From Pararobbsia silviterrae (lineage in GTDB: Bacteria; Pseudomonadota; Gammaproteobacteria; Burkholderiales; Burkholderiaceae), in the NCBI RefSeq assembly GCF_003628125.1, contig NZ_RBZU01000002.1, positions 496,001 through 560,000 of the forward strand: 64,000 nt of DNA, given 5' to 3'. The notes under the pieces are model-generated. The model did not search any database. It had not been told where the DNA came from and saw only the letters and a list, made by a program, of their open reading frames with translations. How positions within the stretch are numbered: position 1 is the stretch's first letter; the number at the start of each line of letters is the position of its first letter. Positions 28,929 to 38,387 of the stretch are shown in pieces. The position numbers were made by a program, and so were the translations under genes.

Positions 28929-31685
28929 GTGACGATCGAGCACAATCGGCTTGACGAAGCCCACAGGCCTGATAAGCCGTGGCGGAAGTGGGGGCCGTAC
29001 CTTTCGGAGCGTCAGTGGGGGACCGTTCGCGAAGATTACAGCGAGTCCGGTGACGCATGGAATTACTTCACTCACGATCAGGCACGCTCGCGGGCATACC
29101 GCTGGGGAGAAGACGGCCTTGCGGGACTCTCCGACGATCATCAGCAGCTTTGCTTTGCGTTAAGCCTCTGGAATGGACAGGACCCGATTCTCAAGGAGCG
29201 CTTGTTCGGATTGACCAACAGCGAAGGGAATCACGGCGAGGACGTCAAAGAATGCTATTTCTATCTCGACTCGACGCCGACTCATTCGTACATGAAATAT
29301 TTGTACAAATATCCGCAGGCGCCGTTTCCCTATGCGGACCTCGTCGCCACCAATCGAGCACGCTCCAGACACGACTTCGAATACGAACTCACGGATACGG
29401 GCGTATTCGACGATGACCGGTATTTCGATGTGTTCGTCGAGTACGCGAAGGCCACGCCCGAAGACATCCTGATCGAGATCACCGTCGCTAATCGCGGCGC
29501 CGATCCGGCCGTGCTGCACGTGCTGCCGACACTCTGGTTTCGCAATGTCTGGTCATGGGGTGACGCGGTCGAGCGTCCCACGCTGCGGCAGATCGTTGCG
29601 AGCGAGTCGGGGAGTGTGGTTGCCATTTCACATGCCGAGCTGGGCGAGCGCTTCCTGTACTGCGAAGGTGCCGCGTCGCTGTTGTTCACCGAGAATGAAA
29701 CGAATACCGAACGTCTTGTCGGCGTGCCGAATCGAACGCCGTACGTCAAGGACGGCTTCCACCGCTACGTGGTCGACGGCCAGGAGGCGGCGGTCAATCC
29801 CGAGCGGAGCGGGACAAAAGCGGCGGCCCTTTATCGGCTGACCGTCGGCGCGCATGCGTCATGCACGGTACGCCTGCGTCTTTGCGACGAAGCACCGAAT
29901 AATCTGCCGGTCGAGCGGATGTACGCCAAACAATTCGGTCCCGGGTTTGCGGCGGTGCTCGACAGCCGACGCCAGGAAGCGGACGCCTTCTATGCAACCG
30001 TCATTCCATCGTCGCTGGATGCCGATGCCACGCGTGTGATGCGTCAGGCGCTGGCCGGCATGCTGTGGTCGAAGCAGTTCTATTACTACGACGTCGAAAA
30101 GTGGCTGACCGATGGCGGTGTCGATCCGCTCAGCCGCAAGCGACGCGCTCCGCGCAATGACCGCTGGCAGCACATGTATAACGCGGACGTCGTGTCGATG
30201 CCCGACAAGTGGGAGTACCCGTGGTACGCGGCCTGGGATCTCGCGTTCCATGTTCTCGCGCTCACGCTCGTGGACGAAGCGTTCGGCAAGCAACAACTCG
30301 ACCTGATGCTCAGAGAGCGCTATTTGCATCCGAACGGGCAGCTCCCCGCGTATGAGTGGAATTTCGGCGACGTCAACCCGCCGGTCCATGCATGGGCCAC
30401 GATCTTCACCTATCGTCTCGAACAGATGCAAAGCGGTCACGGCGATCTCGAATGGCTGGAGCGTGCGTTTCCGAAGTTGCTGCTCAACTTCACATGGTGG
30501 GTCAATCGCAAGGACAGCGACGGCAACAACGTCTTCGAGGGCGGTTTTCTGGGGCTCGACAACATCGGCGTGTTCGACCGCAGCGCGCCGCTGCCCACAG
30601 GCGGATCGCTCGAACAGGCCGACGGCACGGCATGGATGGCGCTGTTCTGCCAAAACATGCTTGAGATTGCCGCGCAGCTCGCGCGGGAACGCCCGGCGTA
30701 CGTGGATATATGCGTCAAGTTCGTCGCGCATTTTCTGTGGATCGCTTCGTCCGTGATGAACGCGGGCGACAACGTCGGGCTGTGGGATGAAGAAGACGGG
30801 TTCTTCTACGACGTGCTGCGATTGCCCGATGGCCGCGCCGAGCGGCTCAAGGTCCGTTCGATGGTCGGGCTGTTGCCGCTTTGCGCGGTCACCTCGTTCG
30901 ACGGCGATCTCATCCGGCAATATCCGGAGACGCGACGCGAGTTTGCGAGATTTATCGAAACGCGTCCCGAGGTCGTCGAGTTCATCCACGATCCGCGGAC
31001 CGAGGGCGTGAAAGGCCGGCATCTCGCCTCGATCCTGAGTGAAGACAAGCTGCGACGGGTGCTCGCGAAGATGCTCGACGAGAACGAATTTCTGAGTCCG
31101 TTCGGCATCCGCTCGCTCTCTCGCTACCATGCCGAGCATCCGTATGTGTATCGCGTCGGAGATCAGGAATATCGGGTTTCGTATCTACCGGCGGAATCCG
31201 ATACCGGGATGTTCGGGGGCAATTCGAACTGGCGAGGTCCGATCTGGATGCCCGTCAACGGCCTCATCATTCGCGCGCTGCTTCAGTATTTCATGTACTA
31301 CGGCAATGACTTCACGATCGAATGTCCAACGGGTTCCGGACGACAGATGACCCTCTATCAGATCGCCGAGGAACTCGTGCGGCGGCTTTCGAGCATCTTC
31401 TTGCGCAATGCCGACGGGTATCGCCCCGTCCATGGAGGCAACCGGCGTTTCCACGACGATCCGCACTGGAAGGACTACGTCCTGTTCTACGAGTACTTCC
31501 ACGGCGATAACGGCGCGGGTCTCGGCGCAAGTCATCAAACGGGCTGGACTGGAATCATTTCGCGTGCGATGCATTTGTTCGCCACCACAACGGCCGAACA
31601 GTTTCTCGAACTCGGCAAGGGGGCCGCGTTTGTTCAAGCGGAGGCTGAGAGCGAAGTGAAGGACCGTGCAGGCGTATCGGGTTGA
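28929..31685 (+). CDS. GH63/MGH1-like glucosidase
   Basis: A 918-residue cytosolic protein with no signal peptide. The GTG start has GGAGG 6 bases upstream. The N-terminal beta-rich part (about 1-380) leads into an (alpha/alpha)6 barrel with family blocks such as WYAAWDLAFHVLALTLVD, LPAYEWNFGDVNPPVHAWA and GNSNWRGPIWMPVN. Relatives are annotated as glucosidases or mannosylglycerate-type hydrolases that release glucose or mannose from small glycosides or oligosaccharides. The acid/base pair cannot be fixed by eye, so substrate and linkage remain open. No sugar transporter or regulator is adjacent. Confidence 0.85.
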   Translation: MTIEHNRLDEAHRPDKPWRKWGPYLSERQWGTVREDYSESGDAWNYFTHDQARSRAYRWGEDGLAGLSDDHQQLCFALSLWNGQDPILKERLFGLTNSEGNHGEDVKECYFYLDSTPTHSYMKYLYKYPQAPFPYADLVATNRARSRHDFEYELTDTGVFDDDRYFDVFVEYAKATPEDILIEITVANRGADPAVLHVLPTLWFRNVWSWGDAVERPTLRQIVASESGSVVAISHAELGERFLYCEGAASLLFTENETNTERLVGVPNRTPYVKDGFHRYVVDGQEAAVNPERSGTKAAALYRLTVGAHASCTVRLRLCDEAPNNLPVERMYAKQFGPGFAAVLDSRRQEADAFYATVIPSSLDADATRVMRQALAGMLWSKQFYYYDVEKWLTDGGVDPLSRKRRAPRNDRWQHMYNADVVSMPDKWEYPWYAAWDLAFHVLALTLVDEAFGKQQLDLMLRERYLHPNGQLPAYEWNFGDVNPPVHAWATIFTYRLEQMQSGHGDLEWLERAFPKLLLNFTWWVNRKDSDGNNVFEGGFLGLDNIGVFDRSAPLPTGGSLEQADGTAWMALFCQNMLEIAAQLARERPAYVDICVKFVAHFLWIASSVMNAGDNVGLWDEEDGFFYDVLRLPDGRAERLKVRSMVGLLPLCAVTSFDGDLIRQYPETRREFARFIETRPEVVEFIHDPRTEGVKGRHLASILSEDKLRRVLAKMLDENEFLSPFGIRSLSRYHAEHPYVYRVGDQEYRVSYLPAESDTGMFGGNSNWRGPIWMPVNGLIIRALLQYFMYYGNDFTIECPTGSGRQMTLYQIAEELVRRLSSIFLRNADGYRPVHGGNRRFHDDPHWKDYVLFYEYFHGDNGAGLGASHQTGWTGIISRAMHLFATTTAEQFLELGKGAAFVQAEAESEVKDRAGVSG

Positions 31686-31929
31686 GTGCAACACCCGCTC
31701 GCCGCGCCTGCGACAAACGGATCGCGATCGCCTGCCGTGCAGAGCGCGTGATCGCGGCGATGCGGACTCCCACCCAGCCGTGCCAAGTGGAGTCGGAAAT
31801 ACGTCAAGAGAACGTCGATATGTCCGGGAACAGGCATTGCGCCGCATAGGCATAGGGCGCCGTTCGTTCGTCAGGGATGAATGCGAGGAGCGCGCGCGCA
31901 TCGATGCCCGATTCATACCGAGGTGACGC

Positions 31930-32655
31930 ATGGACAACGACCACGAGCAGAGCCGCGACAAGCGCGACCAAGGGAAGGCGAATCCGACTCAGAGCCAGCA
32001 AAACGCGATCAGCGCTCAGAGCCCTGCCAAAGAGCCCGCCCACGAAACTGCGCACGCCGACCCCGGAAAAATGGAGAAGAGCTTCGCCAATGCTTCGCCC
32101 GAAGGGCATCACCCTGACACGAAGCAGGATGAAACGCGGCGCGTCGCGCGCAACGCCACGCCGCTGCCGAACGTCGACGTGAGCCACAAAGCGATCGATC
32201 ATCCGGACCCGTATATGGCTGCGCGTTCGCGGATCATTTCGCACGATACCGCCGGCACCGAAGCCACCGACGGAACGGTCGACACCGACGGAAAAGGCCG
32301 CGAGGCGCAGCGCGAACGCAAGCCGCGTCAGGATCACTTCATTCATTCCAACGCGACACCCGATGAGCATGTGCCGACGTCGCCATTCGGCCTGGGCGGC
32401 ATCGACAGCCGATTCGAAGGGCCGGGTGTTCATATCGCGACGCAACCGGGGTGGCGCGTCGTCGATCTCGGCACGTCCGTGAGGGATGAATTCAATGGTC
32501 CTCGCACATCGCATCGAATTCGACTCGAGCACACCTCGCAGCCGAGCCTAGGCAATCCCGGAGCTTCGACGGAAGCGACGCCCGACAGTGAGCGTGACGC
32601 CGACGTCGTTGAGGAAAGGAAGGGGGAAAGAAGCGAGGAAGCGGCACATCATTGA
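31930..32655 (+). CDS. Hydrophilic, probably disordered hypothetical protein
   Basis: A 241-residue protein very rich in Asp, Glu, His, Lys, Gln and Thr, with no membrane segment. A GAGG site lies a few bases before the ATG. The first 90 residues look disordered (many Gln, Asn, Ala and charged residues). A more ordered core (about 130-190) has FGLGGIDSRFEG and WRVVDLGTSVRDEFNGPR. It may correspond to the Burkholderia family DUF3005; that is recalled, not checked. The composition resembles stress or desiccation proteins, but no function is assigned. The reverse-strand gene downstream is unrelated. Confidence 0.6.
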   Translation: MDNDHEQSRDKRDQGKANPTQSQQNAISAQSPAKEPAHETAHADPGKMEKSFANASPEGHHPDTKQDETRRVARNATPLPNVDVSHKAIDHPDPYMAARSRIISHDTAGTEATDGTVDTDGKGREAQRERKPRQDHFIHSNATPDEHVPTSPFGLGGIDSRFEGPGVHIATQPGWRVVDLGTSVRDEFNGPRTSHRIRLEHTSQPSLGNPGASTEATPDSERDADVVEERKGERSEEAAHH

Positions 32656-32747
32656 CTGCCGTGCCCTTCGTGCTCGATCGCCTGGAACGGAATCACACGT
32701 ATCGCCGTCCATGCGGGCGGCAGCGTGAATGTCGCTCGCCAACGCGT

Positions 32748-33845
32748 TCACCGCGACTTGATGAGCTGAATCTGCGCCTGACTCAACTCCCAGGTGTGCG
32801 GCGGCAAGGGAATGAAGTGCGCCGCGTTCAGCCAGGCTTCGTTGTCTTCCGACGGCAAGATCGCCCAGAGCAGGAAGCGGCGAATCGCAGCCGCGACTGC
32901 CGGATCCGATTGTTCGGTGGAGACCACCGCGTATTCGTAATTGACGAGTGGCCAAGCGCCGCTCGCCGGCGCAAACACCAGCGTCAGACGTTCGTCGGCG
33001 GGTGTGCGCACGCCAAGCGACGCGGCACCGGCCATGATCGCTTCCTTGGTCGGCAAGACAAATTCACCCGCACCGTTCTTGAGCGATGCCGTACCGAGCT
33101 TCGCTTGCTCGATACTGTCGCTGTAGCTTACGCCGACATAAGCAATCGAATAGTTTGTCGACTGAAGCGCCTTGACCATGCCCTGATTGCCGGTGGCCGT
33201 GATGCCCGACGGGACATTGGGCCATGAGATCGTGGTGCCGTATCCGTGATCGCTCTCCCACGACGGCGTCGAGAAGGTCAGGAACTGCGTGAACACGAAG
33301 GTGTCGCCCGAACCTTCGACGCGCCGTATGGGCACAATCGTTTGATGGGGCAGCGATACGCCCGGGTTGAGCGCCGCGATTTGCGGCGCATCCCAAGCAT
33401 GCACCGTTCCCGAATAGATGCCTGCAAGCGTCGGTCCATCGAGCTTCAGGTGAATGGCGTTCAAGCCCGGCACATTGTAGTTGACGGTCTGCGCGGCAAT
33501 GGCCAACGGGATATTGACGATCTGCGGATGCTTCCGGATATCCGCATCCGACATATAGGCATCAGAAGCCCCGATGTGCACTTTGCCCGCGATGACCTGC
33601 TGAATGCCGTCCTCGGACCCCGTCGCGCCGAGGTTGATATGAACGTCCGGGTGTGCCTTCGCGTATTGCGCAATCCAGGTCGTGAAGACCGGGTACATCA
33701 GGGTCGAGCCGGTCTCATCGAGCGTCATGGGCTCAGCGAAGGCCGCTTGCGCGGCCAGCATTGCGATTGCGGCGGTGCCGAGCGTACGTCCGGCCCACGT
33801 GCGCGACCACAGCCGGCGTACCCGGCATTTAAGGGGGGAAGCCAT
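32748..33845 (-). CDS. PstS-like periplasmic phosphate-binding protein
   Basis: A 365-residue solute-binding protein. The internal ATG at 33845 is preferred because GGAG lies about 6 bases upstream, and because it gives a signal peptide ending AAQAAFA. The mature start, MTLDETGSTLMYPVFTTW, and later blocks GSEDGIQQVIAGKVHIGASD, RRVEGSGDTFVFTQFL and WPLVNYEYAVVS are typical of phosphate-binding PstS proteins, including the GS/SGDT phosphate ligands. No pstC, pstA, pstB or phoU is nearby. It follows an MFS transporter gene on the same strand after 68 bases, so it may be co-transcribed with it. Confidence 0.87.
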   Translation of the reverse strand: MASPLKCRVRRLWSRTWAGRTLGTAAIAMLAAQAAFAEPMTLDETGSTLMYPVFTTWIAQYAKAHPDVHINLGATGSEDGIQQVIAGKVHIGASDAYMSDADIRKHPQIVNIPLAIAAQTVNYNVPGLNAIHLKLDGPTLAGIYSGTVHAWDAPQIAALNPGVSLPHQTIVPIRRVEGSGDTFVFTQFLTFSTPSWESDHGYGTTISWPNVPSGITATGNQGMVKALQSTNYSIAYVGVSYSDSIEQAKLGTASLKNGAGEFVLPTKEAIMAGAASLGVRTPADERLTLVFAPASGAWPLVNYEYAVVSTEQSDPAVAAAIRRFLLWAILPSEDNEAWLNAAHFIPLPPHTWELSQAQIQLIKSR

Positions 33846-33913
33846 TTGAGTCTCCGTCGCCGTGTTGGGAAAACGATCCATTCAATCGCGTATGTCGTGC
33901 GGATCTCGTGCCG

Positions 33914-35401
33914 TCAGCGCCCGATCTCGTCGAGGTTGACGCCATTGGTTTCGATGCGGAACACCCAAGTCACCACGGCGCCCAGGAGCGACGTGCCCAC
34001 GAGAATGTAAAGCAGCGGGCCCGTGCCGATGCTCGTGAGCAGGATCGGAAACAAAAACGCCGTGGCGACCGCGCCGATCTTGCCGACTGCCGCGGCGAAG
34101 CCCGCGCCCGTGCCGCGGATCGCGGTGGGGAAGACCTCGCCGGCGAGCAAGTACGTTTGCGCGTTCGGCCCGAGGTTCGTCATGAAGTTAAAGACCATGA
34201 ATCCCGCGAAAATCATGGCGGTCTTGGTCGCGCCGTCAAAGCCGTCGGAGAGCGACGCGATCAACAGCCCGGCCGCGCAACCGATAAAGCCGATCACCTG
34301 AAGCCAGATCCGTCCGAACTTGTCCGCGAGCGCAACGGCAAAAACGATGCCGATGATCAGCAGGGTCGTGATGAGGGCGGCACCTTTAGCAGCCAGGATG
34401 TCGTTGAGAATGACATCGGCAACGCTGCGCACGTGATCGGGCTTGGCGCCGAAAGCGGTGGCAAGAATCGTCGGCGTGAAGATCCCGATGCCGTAGGTAC
34501 CGAGATCCTGCAGAAACCACGGCACCGACGCGAAAATCGTCGCGCGCAGGTTTCTCCGTTCAAAGAGCGCGAGGAAACTGCCTTTTTCGTGCTCGCCCTT
34601 GCCCACCACGACGAATTCGCGCGCGAGGATGATCTGGGCCGGATATTGCGGCGAGCGCACGAGGAGACGGCGCGCGGCCACCTCCGCATGATCGAACGCG
34701 CCGCGCACGTGCAACCAGTTGGGGCTTTCGGTGATGAAGAAGCGTCCGATGGTCACGAGGATGGCCGGGAAGATCGCGGTGCCGTACATCCATCGCCACG
34801 CGTCGAGCGTCGGCACCATCGATAGCACCAGAAAGCCGACGCCGGTCCCCGCCAGCGCGCCCACGGCCTGAAACGCAAATGCCGCAAGCACAAGCTTGCC
34901 GCGGCTCGTGCTCGGGATGCTTTCGGAAATGATCATGTGGGCCGTCGGGTAGTCACAGCCGAGCGCCACGCCCAGACCGAACAGGCAGACCACGAGCGAC
35001 ACGAAATTGGTGCAAAAGACGAGGAGTACGAGAAAGGCCGAGAAGATGATCATCTCGGCGATGAACATGCGCTTGCGTCCGAAGTGATCGGACATGCCGC
35101 CGAGTCCGACCGCGCCGACCAGGATTCCGCAGAGGCTCGCAGCACTGATAAAGCCGTTCTGTGTCGCGCTGATGCCGAATTCGCGGGAGATCAGCGGGAG
35201 CGCCACCCCGGTCATAAAGACGACAAAGCCTTCGAAGAATTTTCCGGCCGCGGCGAGTGACCAGATTCGCCATTGCATCCCGGTCATCGGGATCGAGGGG
35301 AGTTGCGTACCGTCGGGCCATATCGGCCGCTCGTCGATGTATTCCTGGACCGATTTGATCGTCACTTTCCGTACATTGTCCGTCGCAGCCGCGTTCTGCA
35401 T
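33914..35401 (-). CDS. MFS transporter (sugar-porter/metabolite-proton symporter type)
   Basis: A 495-residue inner-membrane permease with about 12 helices and a cytosolic N-terminal extension. The ATG at 35401 is chosen because a GAGGAG site lies 7 bases upstream. Visible family motifs are GGMSDHFGRKRMF (motif A after helix 2), GCDYPTAHMIISESIPSTSRGK and a central loop with PNWLHVRGAFDHAE. The DYP segment recalls phosphate:proton symporters of the major facilitator type, which would fit the adjacent PstS-like gene, but that is inference. Substrate unknown otherwise. It lies divergent from the rut operon across a 697-base gap. Confidence 0.85.
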   Translation of the reverse strand: MQNAAATDNVRKVTIKSVQEYIDERPIWPDGTQLPSIPMTGMQWRIWSLAAAGKFFEGFVVFMTGVALPLISREFGISATQNGFISAASLCGILVGAVGLGGMSDHFGRKRMFIAEMIIFSAFLVLLVFCTNFVSLVVCLFGLGVALGCDYPTAHMIISESIPSTSRGKLVLAAFAFQAVGALAGTGVGFLVLSMVPTLDAWRWMYGTAIFPAILVTIGRFFITESPNWLHVRGAFDHAEVAARRLLVRSPQYPAQIILAREFVVVGKGEHEKGSFLALFERRNLRATIFASVPWFLQDLGTYGIGIFTPTILATAFGAKPDHVRSVADVILNDILAAKGAALITTLLIIGIVFAVALADKFGRIWLQVIGFIGCAAGLLIASLSDGFDGATKTAMIFAGFMVFNFMTNLGPNAQTYLLAGEVFPTAIRGTGAGFAAAVGKIGAVATAFLFPILLTSIGTGPLLYILVGTSLLGAVVTWVFRIETNGVNLDEIGR

Positions 35402-35980
35402 ACGAAAGCTCCTCGTCAGGTGATCGCCGTTGTTCGAGCGATTCGCGTGCATTCAGTCTGAAAAGCACGCATGGAACAGCGGCGCGATGCGCGTGTCGTG
35501 CCGACCCAGTCTAGGCCGTGTTTCTGCACGACATGGATCGATCTGGTTCTCGCCAGGCGTGGTGCGGCCCGGTCGCGATTTCATGGACGGATGCTGACGC
35601 TCGCGAGTGTCGTGCGGATGACGGTCGCGGGAACAGGGGCGCGATGCAGCGCGTTGAAAGGCTGTTTTTCGTTTCGCTCGATTACGGGGCGAGATCCATG
35701 AAGCCGATCCCGCGGGCGCTGCGTTCGGCGAAGTCGACACATGTATCGCGCGCTTGAAGCAAATGGGGCGCGACCGGCTGCGCACGCTCGGCAATCGTTC
35801 GGATGTCGAGTTCACGCCAACTTGTCGTGCATTTGCGCAGACCGCGTCAAATGCATCTGCAATCGATACGTTTTGAGGCGATGAAGGCCGGCCGTCTGCG
35901 CGGATTTCGTGATGCACGCCGGGCCATGGTGCGAGGCTGCCCATTCTCCGTGCCCGCATGCGCCATGCAAGTGCTAATTC

Positions 35981-35996
35981 TGGACCATATGGTCCA
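35981..35996. promoter_or_regulatory. RutR-like operator palindrome
   Basis: The 16-bp sequence TGGACCATATGGTCCA is a perfect palindrome. It differs from the E. coli RutR consensus TTGACCA-N2-TGGTCAA only at the second base of each arm. It lies 103 bases before rutA, and a RutR homologue is encoded at the end of the operon. RutR represses rut genes until uracil binds. NtrC sites have a 3-base centre, so the 2-base centre here favours RutR. Confidence 0.8.
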
Positions 35997-36050
35997 CTCA
36001 CAACCATCTGGTAATTGTTATATCGTTGTTTTTAAATAATAAAAATATCA

Positions 36051-36066
36051 TGGCATAGAGCTTGTA
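36051..36066 (+). promoter_or_regulatory. Sigma-54-like -24/-12 promoter for rutA
   Basis: TGGCATAGAGCTTGTA has the -24 GG and, after exactly ten bases, a GT in place of the consensus GC at -12. A transcript would start about 23 bases before rutA. Nitrogen (NtrC/sigma-54) control is known for the E. coli rut operon. The imperfect -12 lowers certainty. Confidence 0.5.
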
Positions 36067-36098
36067 TAGGTAGCGCCACTCACTACCGGAGTCGTGAA

Positions 36099-37193
36099 AT
36101 GAAAGTTGGCGTCTTCCTTCCGATCGGCAACAACGGCTGGCTGATCTCTGAAAATGCTCCGCAATACATGCCGAGCTTCGAGCTCAATCGCGAGATCACG
36201 CAGCGCGCGGAGCACTATGGTCTCGACTTCGCGCTGTCCATGATCAAGCTGCGCGGATTTGGCGGGAAAACGGAGTTTTGGGACCACAACCTCGAGTCGT
36301 TCACGCTGATGGCGGGCCTCGCGGCGGTCACCTCGAAGATCAAGCTGTATGCCACCGCGGCGTCGCTCGTGATGCCGCCCGCCATCGTGGCGCGCATGGC
36401 GTCCACGATCGACTCGATTTCCGGCGGCCGCTTTGGCGTGAATCTCGTCACGGGCTGGCAAAAGCCCGAGTACTCGCAAATGGGGATGTGGCCGGGCGAT
36501 CAGTTCTTCGGCACGCGCTACGCCTATTTGTCCGAATACATCCAGGTGATGCGCGAGCTGTGGACGGAAGGTCGATCGAATCTCAAGGGCGATTACTTCA
36601 CGATGGACGACTGTCGTCTGAGCCCGCGTCCCGGCAAGCCCGTCGAAGTGATTTGCGCGGGCGCGAGCGATGCCGGCATGGCGTTCTCCGCGCAGTACGC
36701 CGATCACAATTTCTGCTTTGGCAAAGGCGTGAATACCCCGACCGCATTCGCGCCCGCCGCGCAACGGCTGATCGACGCGACGCGCGTCACGGGGCGTCAG
36801 GTGTCGACCTATGTGCTGATGATGGTGATCGCCGATGAAACCGACGAACTCGCGCGCGCCAAATGGGAACGGTACAAGGACGGCGTCGACCACGAAGCCG
36901 TGCAATGGCTCGGCGAGCAGGCCGCCGTGGACAAACGCTCGGGCAGCGATACCAATGTGCGCCAGATGTCCGATCCGACGTCGGCGGTCAACATCAATAT
37001 GGGCACGCTCGTCGGCTCGTACGCGAATGTCGCTCGCATGCTCGATGAAGTCGCGACGGTCCCCGGCACGGAGGGCGTGTTGTTGACGTTCGACGACTTC
37101 GTCGAGGGCGTCACCCAGTTCGGCGAGCGCATCCAGCCGTTGATGTCGAGCCGCAGCAGCGTCGCGTCACCGGTGACCTCGCTTGCCGCTTGA
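36099..37193 (+). CDS. rutA: Pyrimidine oxygenase RutA
   Basis: A 364-residue flavin-dependent luciferase-family monooxygenase that opens the uracil ring with O2 and reduced FMN to give the ureidoacrylate peracid. The N-terminus [17 protein letters not shown] and the blocks [31 protein letters not shown] and [13 protein letters not shown] are close to RutA. A CGGAG site lies 7 bases before the ATG. It is the first gene of rutABCDF, preceded by a RutR-like operator and a sigma-54-like promoter. FMNH2 would come from RutF. Confidence 0.97.
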   Translation: MKVGVFLPIGNNGWLISENAPQYMPSFELNREITQRAEHYGLDFALSMIKLRGFGGKTEFWDHNLESFTLMAGLAAVTSKIKLYATAASLVMPPAIVARMASTIDSISGGRFGVNLVTGWQKPEYSQMGMWPGDQFFGTRYAYLSEYIQVMRELWTEGRSNLKGDYFTMDDCRLSPRPGKPVEVICAGASDAGMAFSAQYADHNFCFGKGVNTPTAFAPAAQRLIDATRVTGRQVSTYVLMMVIADETDELARAKWERYKDGVDHEAVQWLGEQAAVDKRSGSDTNVRQMSDPTSAVNINMGTLVGSYANVARMLDEVATVPGTEGVLLTFDDFVEGVTQFGERIQPLMSSRSSVASPVTSLAA

Positions 37194-37212
37194 ACCTTTT
37201 GAGAATGCCGAC

Positions 37213-37941
37213 ATGAATTCGACACTCGTTTCTCCGATCCGTACCTTCGGCACGCACACACCGCACACGTCCGTGGTGCTGCCATGCCGTCCCGAACCGC
37301 TTGAGCTCGACCCGTCCGCGACGGCGTTGATCATCGTCGATATGCAGAACGCCTACGCATCGCTTGGCGGCTATGTCGATACCGCGGGCTTCGACATTTC
37401 CGGCGCGCAAGGGGTCATCGCCAATATCGCCGCGATTGCGCACGCCGCGCGTCAGGCGGGCATGCCTGTGGTCTATCTGCAAAACGGCTGGGATGCCGCG
37501 TATCAGGAAGCGGGCGGCGAAGGCTCTCCGAACTGGCACAAGTCGAATGCCTTGAAAACGATGCGGCGGCGGCCCGAGCTGAGCGGGCGGTTTCTCGCCA
37601 AGGGCGGCTGGGACTATGAACTCGTCGACGCACTCAAGCCTTTGCCGGGCGATCTCGTGGTACCCAAGACGCGTTACAGCGGCTTTTTCAACAGTTCGCT
37701 GGACAGCACCTTGCGCGCGCGCGGCATCCGCAACCTCGTCTTTACGGGCATCGCGACGAACGTCTGCGTCGAATCGACGCTGCGCGACGCGTTTCACCTC
37801 GAGTACTTCGCCGTCATGCTGCGAGACGCCACGCATGATCTGGGCGGCCGCGCGATGCAGGACGCGACCGAATACAACGTCGAAACGTTCTTCGGCTGGA
37901 CGTCCGATACGCAGACATTTATCGACGCCGTCAAAGTCTGA
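37213..37941 (+). CDS. rutB: Ureidoacrylate amidohydrolase RutB
   Basis: A 242-residue isochorismatase-fold hydrolase that removes the carbamoyl group from the RutA product, releasing CO2 and ammonia. The catalytic triad is visible: Asp43 in IIVDMQNAY, Lys152 in VPKTRYSGF and Cys185 in [10 protein letters not shown]. The ATG at 37213 is chosen 19 bases after the rutA stop; an upstream TTG would overlap rutA and adds a non-conserved extension. The ribosome site is weak, which may indicate dependence on rutA translation. Confidence 0.96.
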   Translation: MNSTLVSPIRTFGTHTPHTSVVLPCRPEPLELDPSATALIIVDMQNAYASLGGYVDTAGFDISGAQGVIANIAAIAHAARQAGMPVVYLQNGWDAAYQEAGGEGSPNWHKSNALKTMRRRPELSGRFLAKGGWDYELVDALKPLPGDLVVPKTRYSGFFNSSLDSTLRARGIRNLVFTGIATNVCVESTLRDAFHLEYFAVMLRDATHDLGGRAMQDATEYNVETFFGWTSDTQTFIDAVKV

Positions 37942-37994
37942 GCAAGCCCACTCCGAGCAGATTCACTTTTCATCGAGAACCCAGGAGATTCAGC

Positions 37995-38384
37995 ATGAAG
38001 CAGTCGATCATTCCCGCAGGTACCGGCAAGCCCATCGCACCGTTCGTACCGGGCGTACTCGCAAACAACACACTGTACGTATCCGGCACGCTGCCGTTCG
38101 ATGACCAGAACAACGTGGTGCACGTCGGCGACGCCGCCGCGCAGACACGACATGTTCTCGAGACGATCTCGCGCGTCGTCGCGGAAGCGGGCGGCACGAT
38201 GGCCGATGTCACGTTCAATATGATCATGCTGCGCAACTGGTCGGACTACGCGGCCATCAATACGGTGTATGCCGAGTTCTTTCCCGGTGAAAAGCCGGCG
38301 CGATATTGCATTCAGTGCGGTCTTGTGAAGGAAGACGCATTGGTCGAGATCGCGTCGATCGCGCATATCGGCGACGGAGCGTAA
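37995..38384 (+). CDS. rutC: RutC, RidA-family 3-aminoacrylate deaminase
   Basis: A 129-residue RidA/YjgF-type protein. The blocks [38 protein letters not shown] and EIASIAH are typical. In the pathway it deals with aminoacrylate, giving malonic semialdehyde and ammonia. An AGGAG site (CCCAGGAGATTC) precedes the ATG. It lies 53 bases after rutB and only 3 bases before rutD. Confidence 0.95.
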   Translation: MKQSIIPAGTGKPIAPFVPGVLANNTLYVSGTLPFDDQNNVVHVGDAAAQTRHVLETISRVVAEAGGTMADVTFNMIMLRNWSDYAAINTVYAEFFPGEKPARYCIQCGLVKEDALVEIASIAHIGDGA

Positions 38385-38387
38385 GCG

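Larger units (their letters stand above)
35402..36098. other. Regulatory gap between MFS gene and rut operon
   Basis: No supportable gene. The left part is GC-rich with no features I can name. The last 120 bases hold the RutR-like palindrome, a strongly AT-rich tract (about 36010-36050) and a sigma-54-like promoter, described separately. The AT tract would suit a bend between upstream sites and the promoter. Confidence 0.6.

Noticed and set aside
29859-31139. 426-codon minus-strand frame over the glycosidase
   Set aside because: Antisense; no family features.
35981-35996. NtrC-type reading of the rut palindrome
   Set aside because: NtrC half-sites are separated by three bases; here the centre is two bases, matching RutR spacing.
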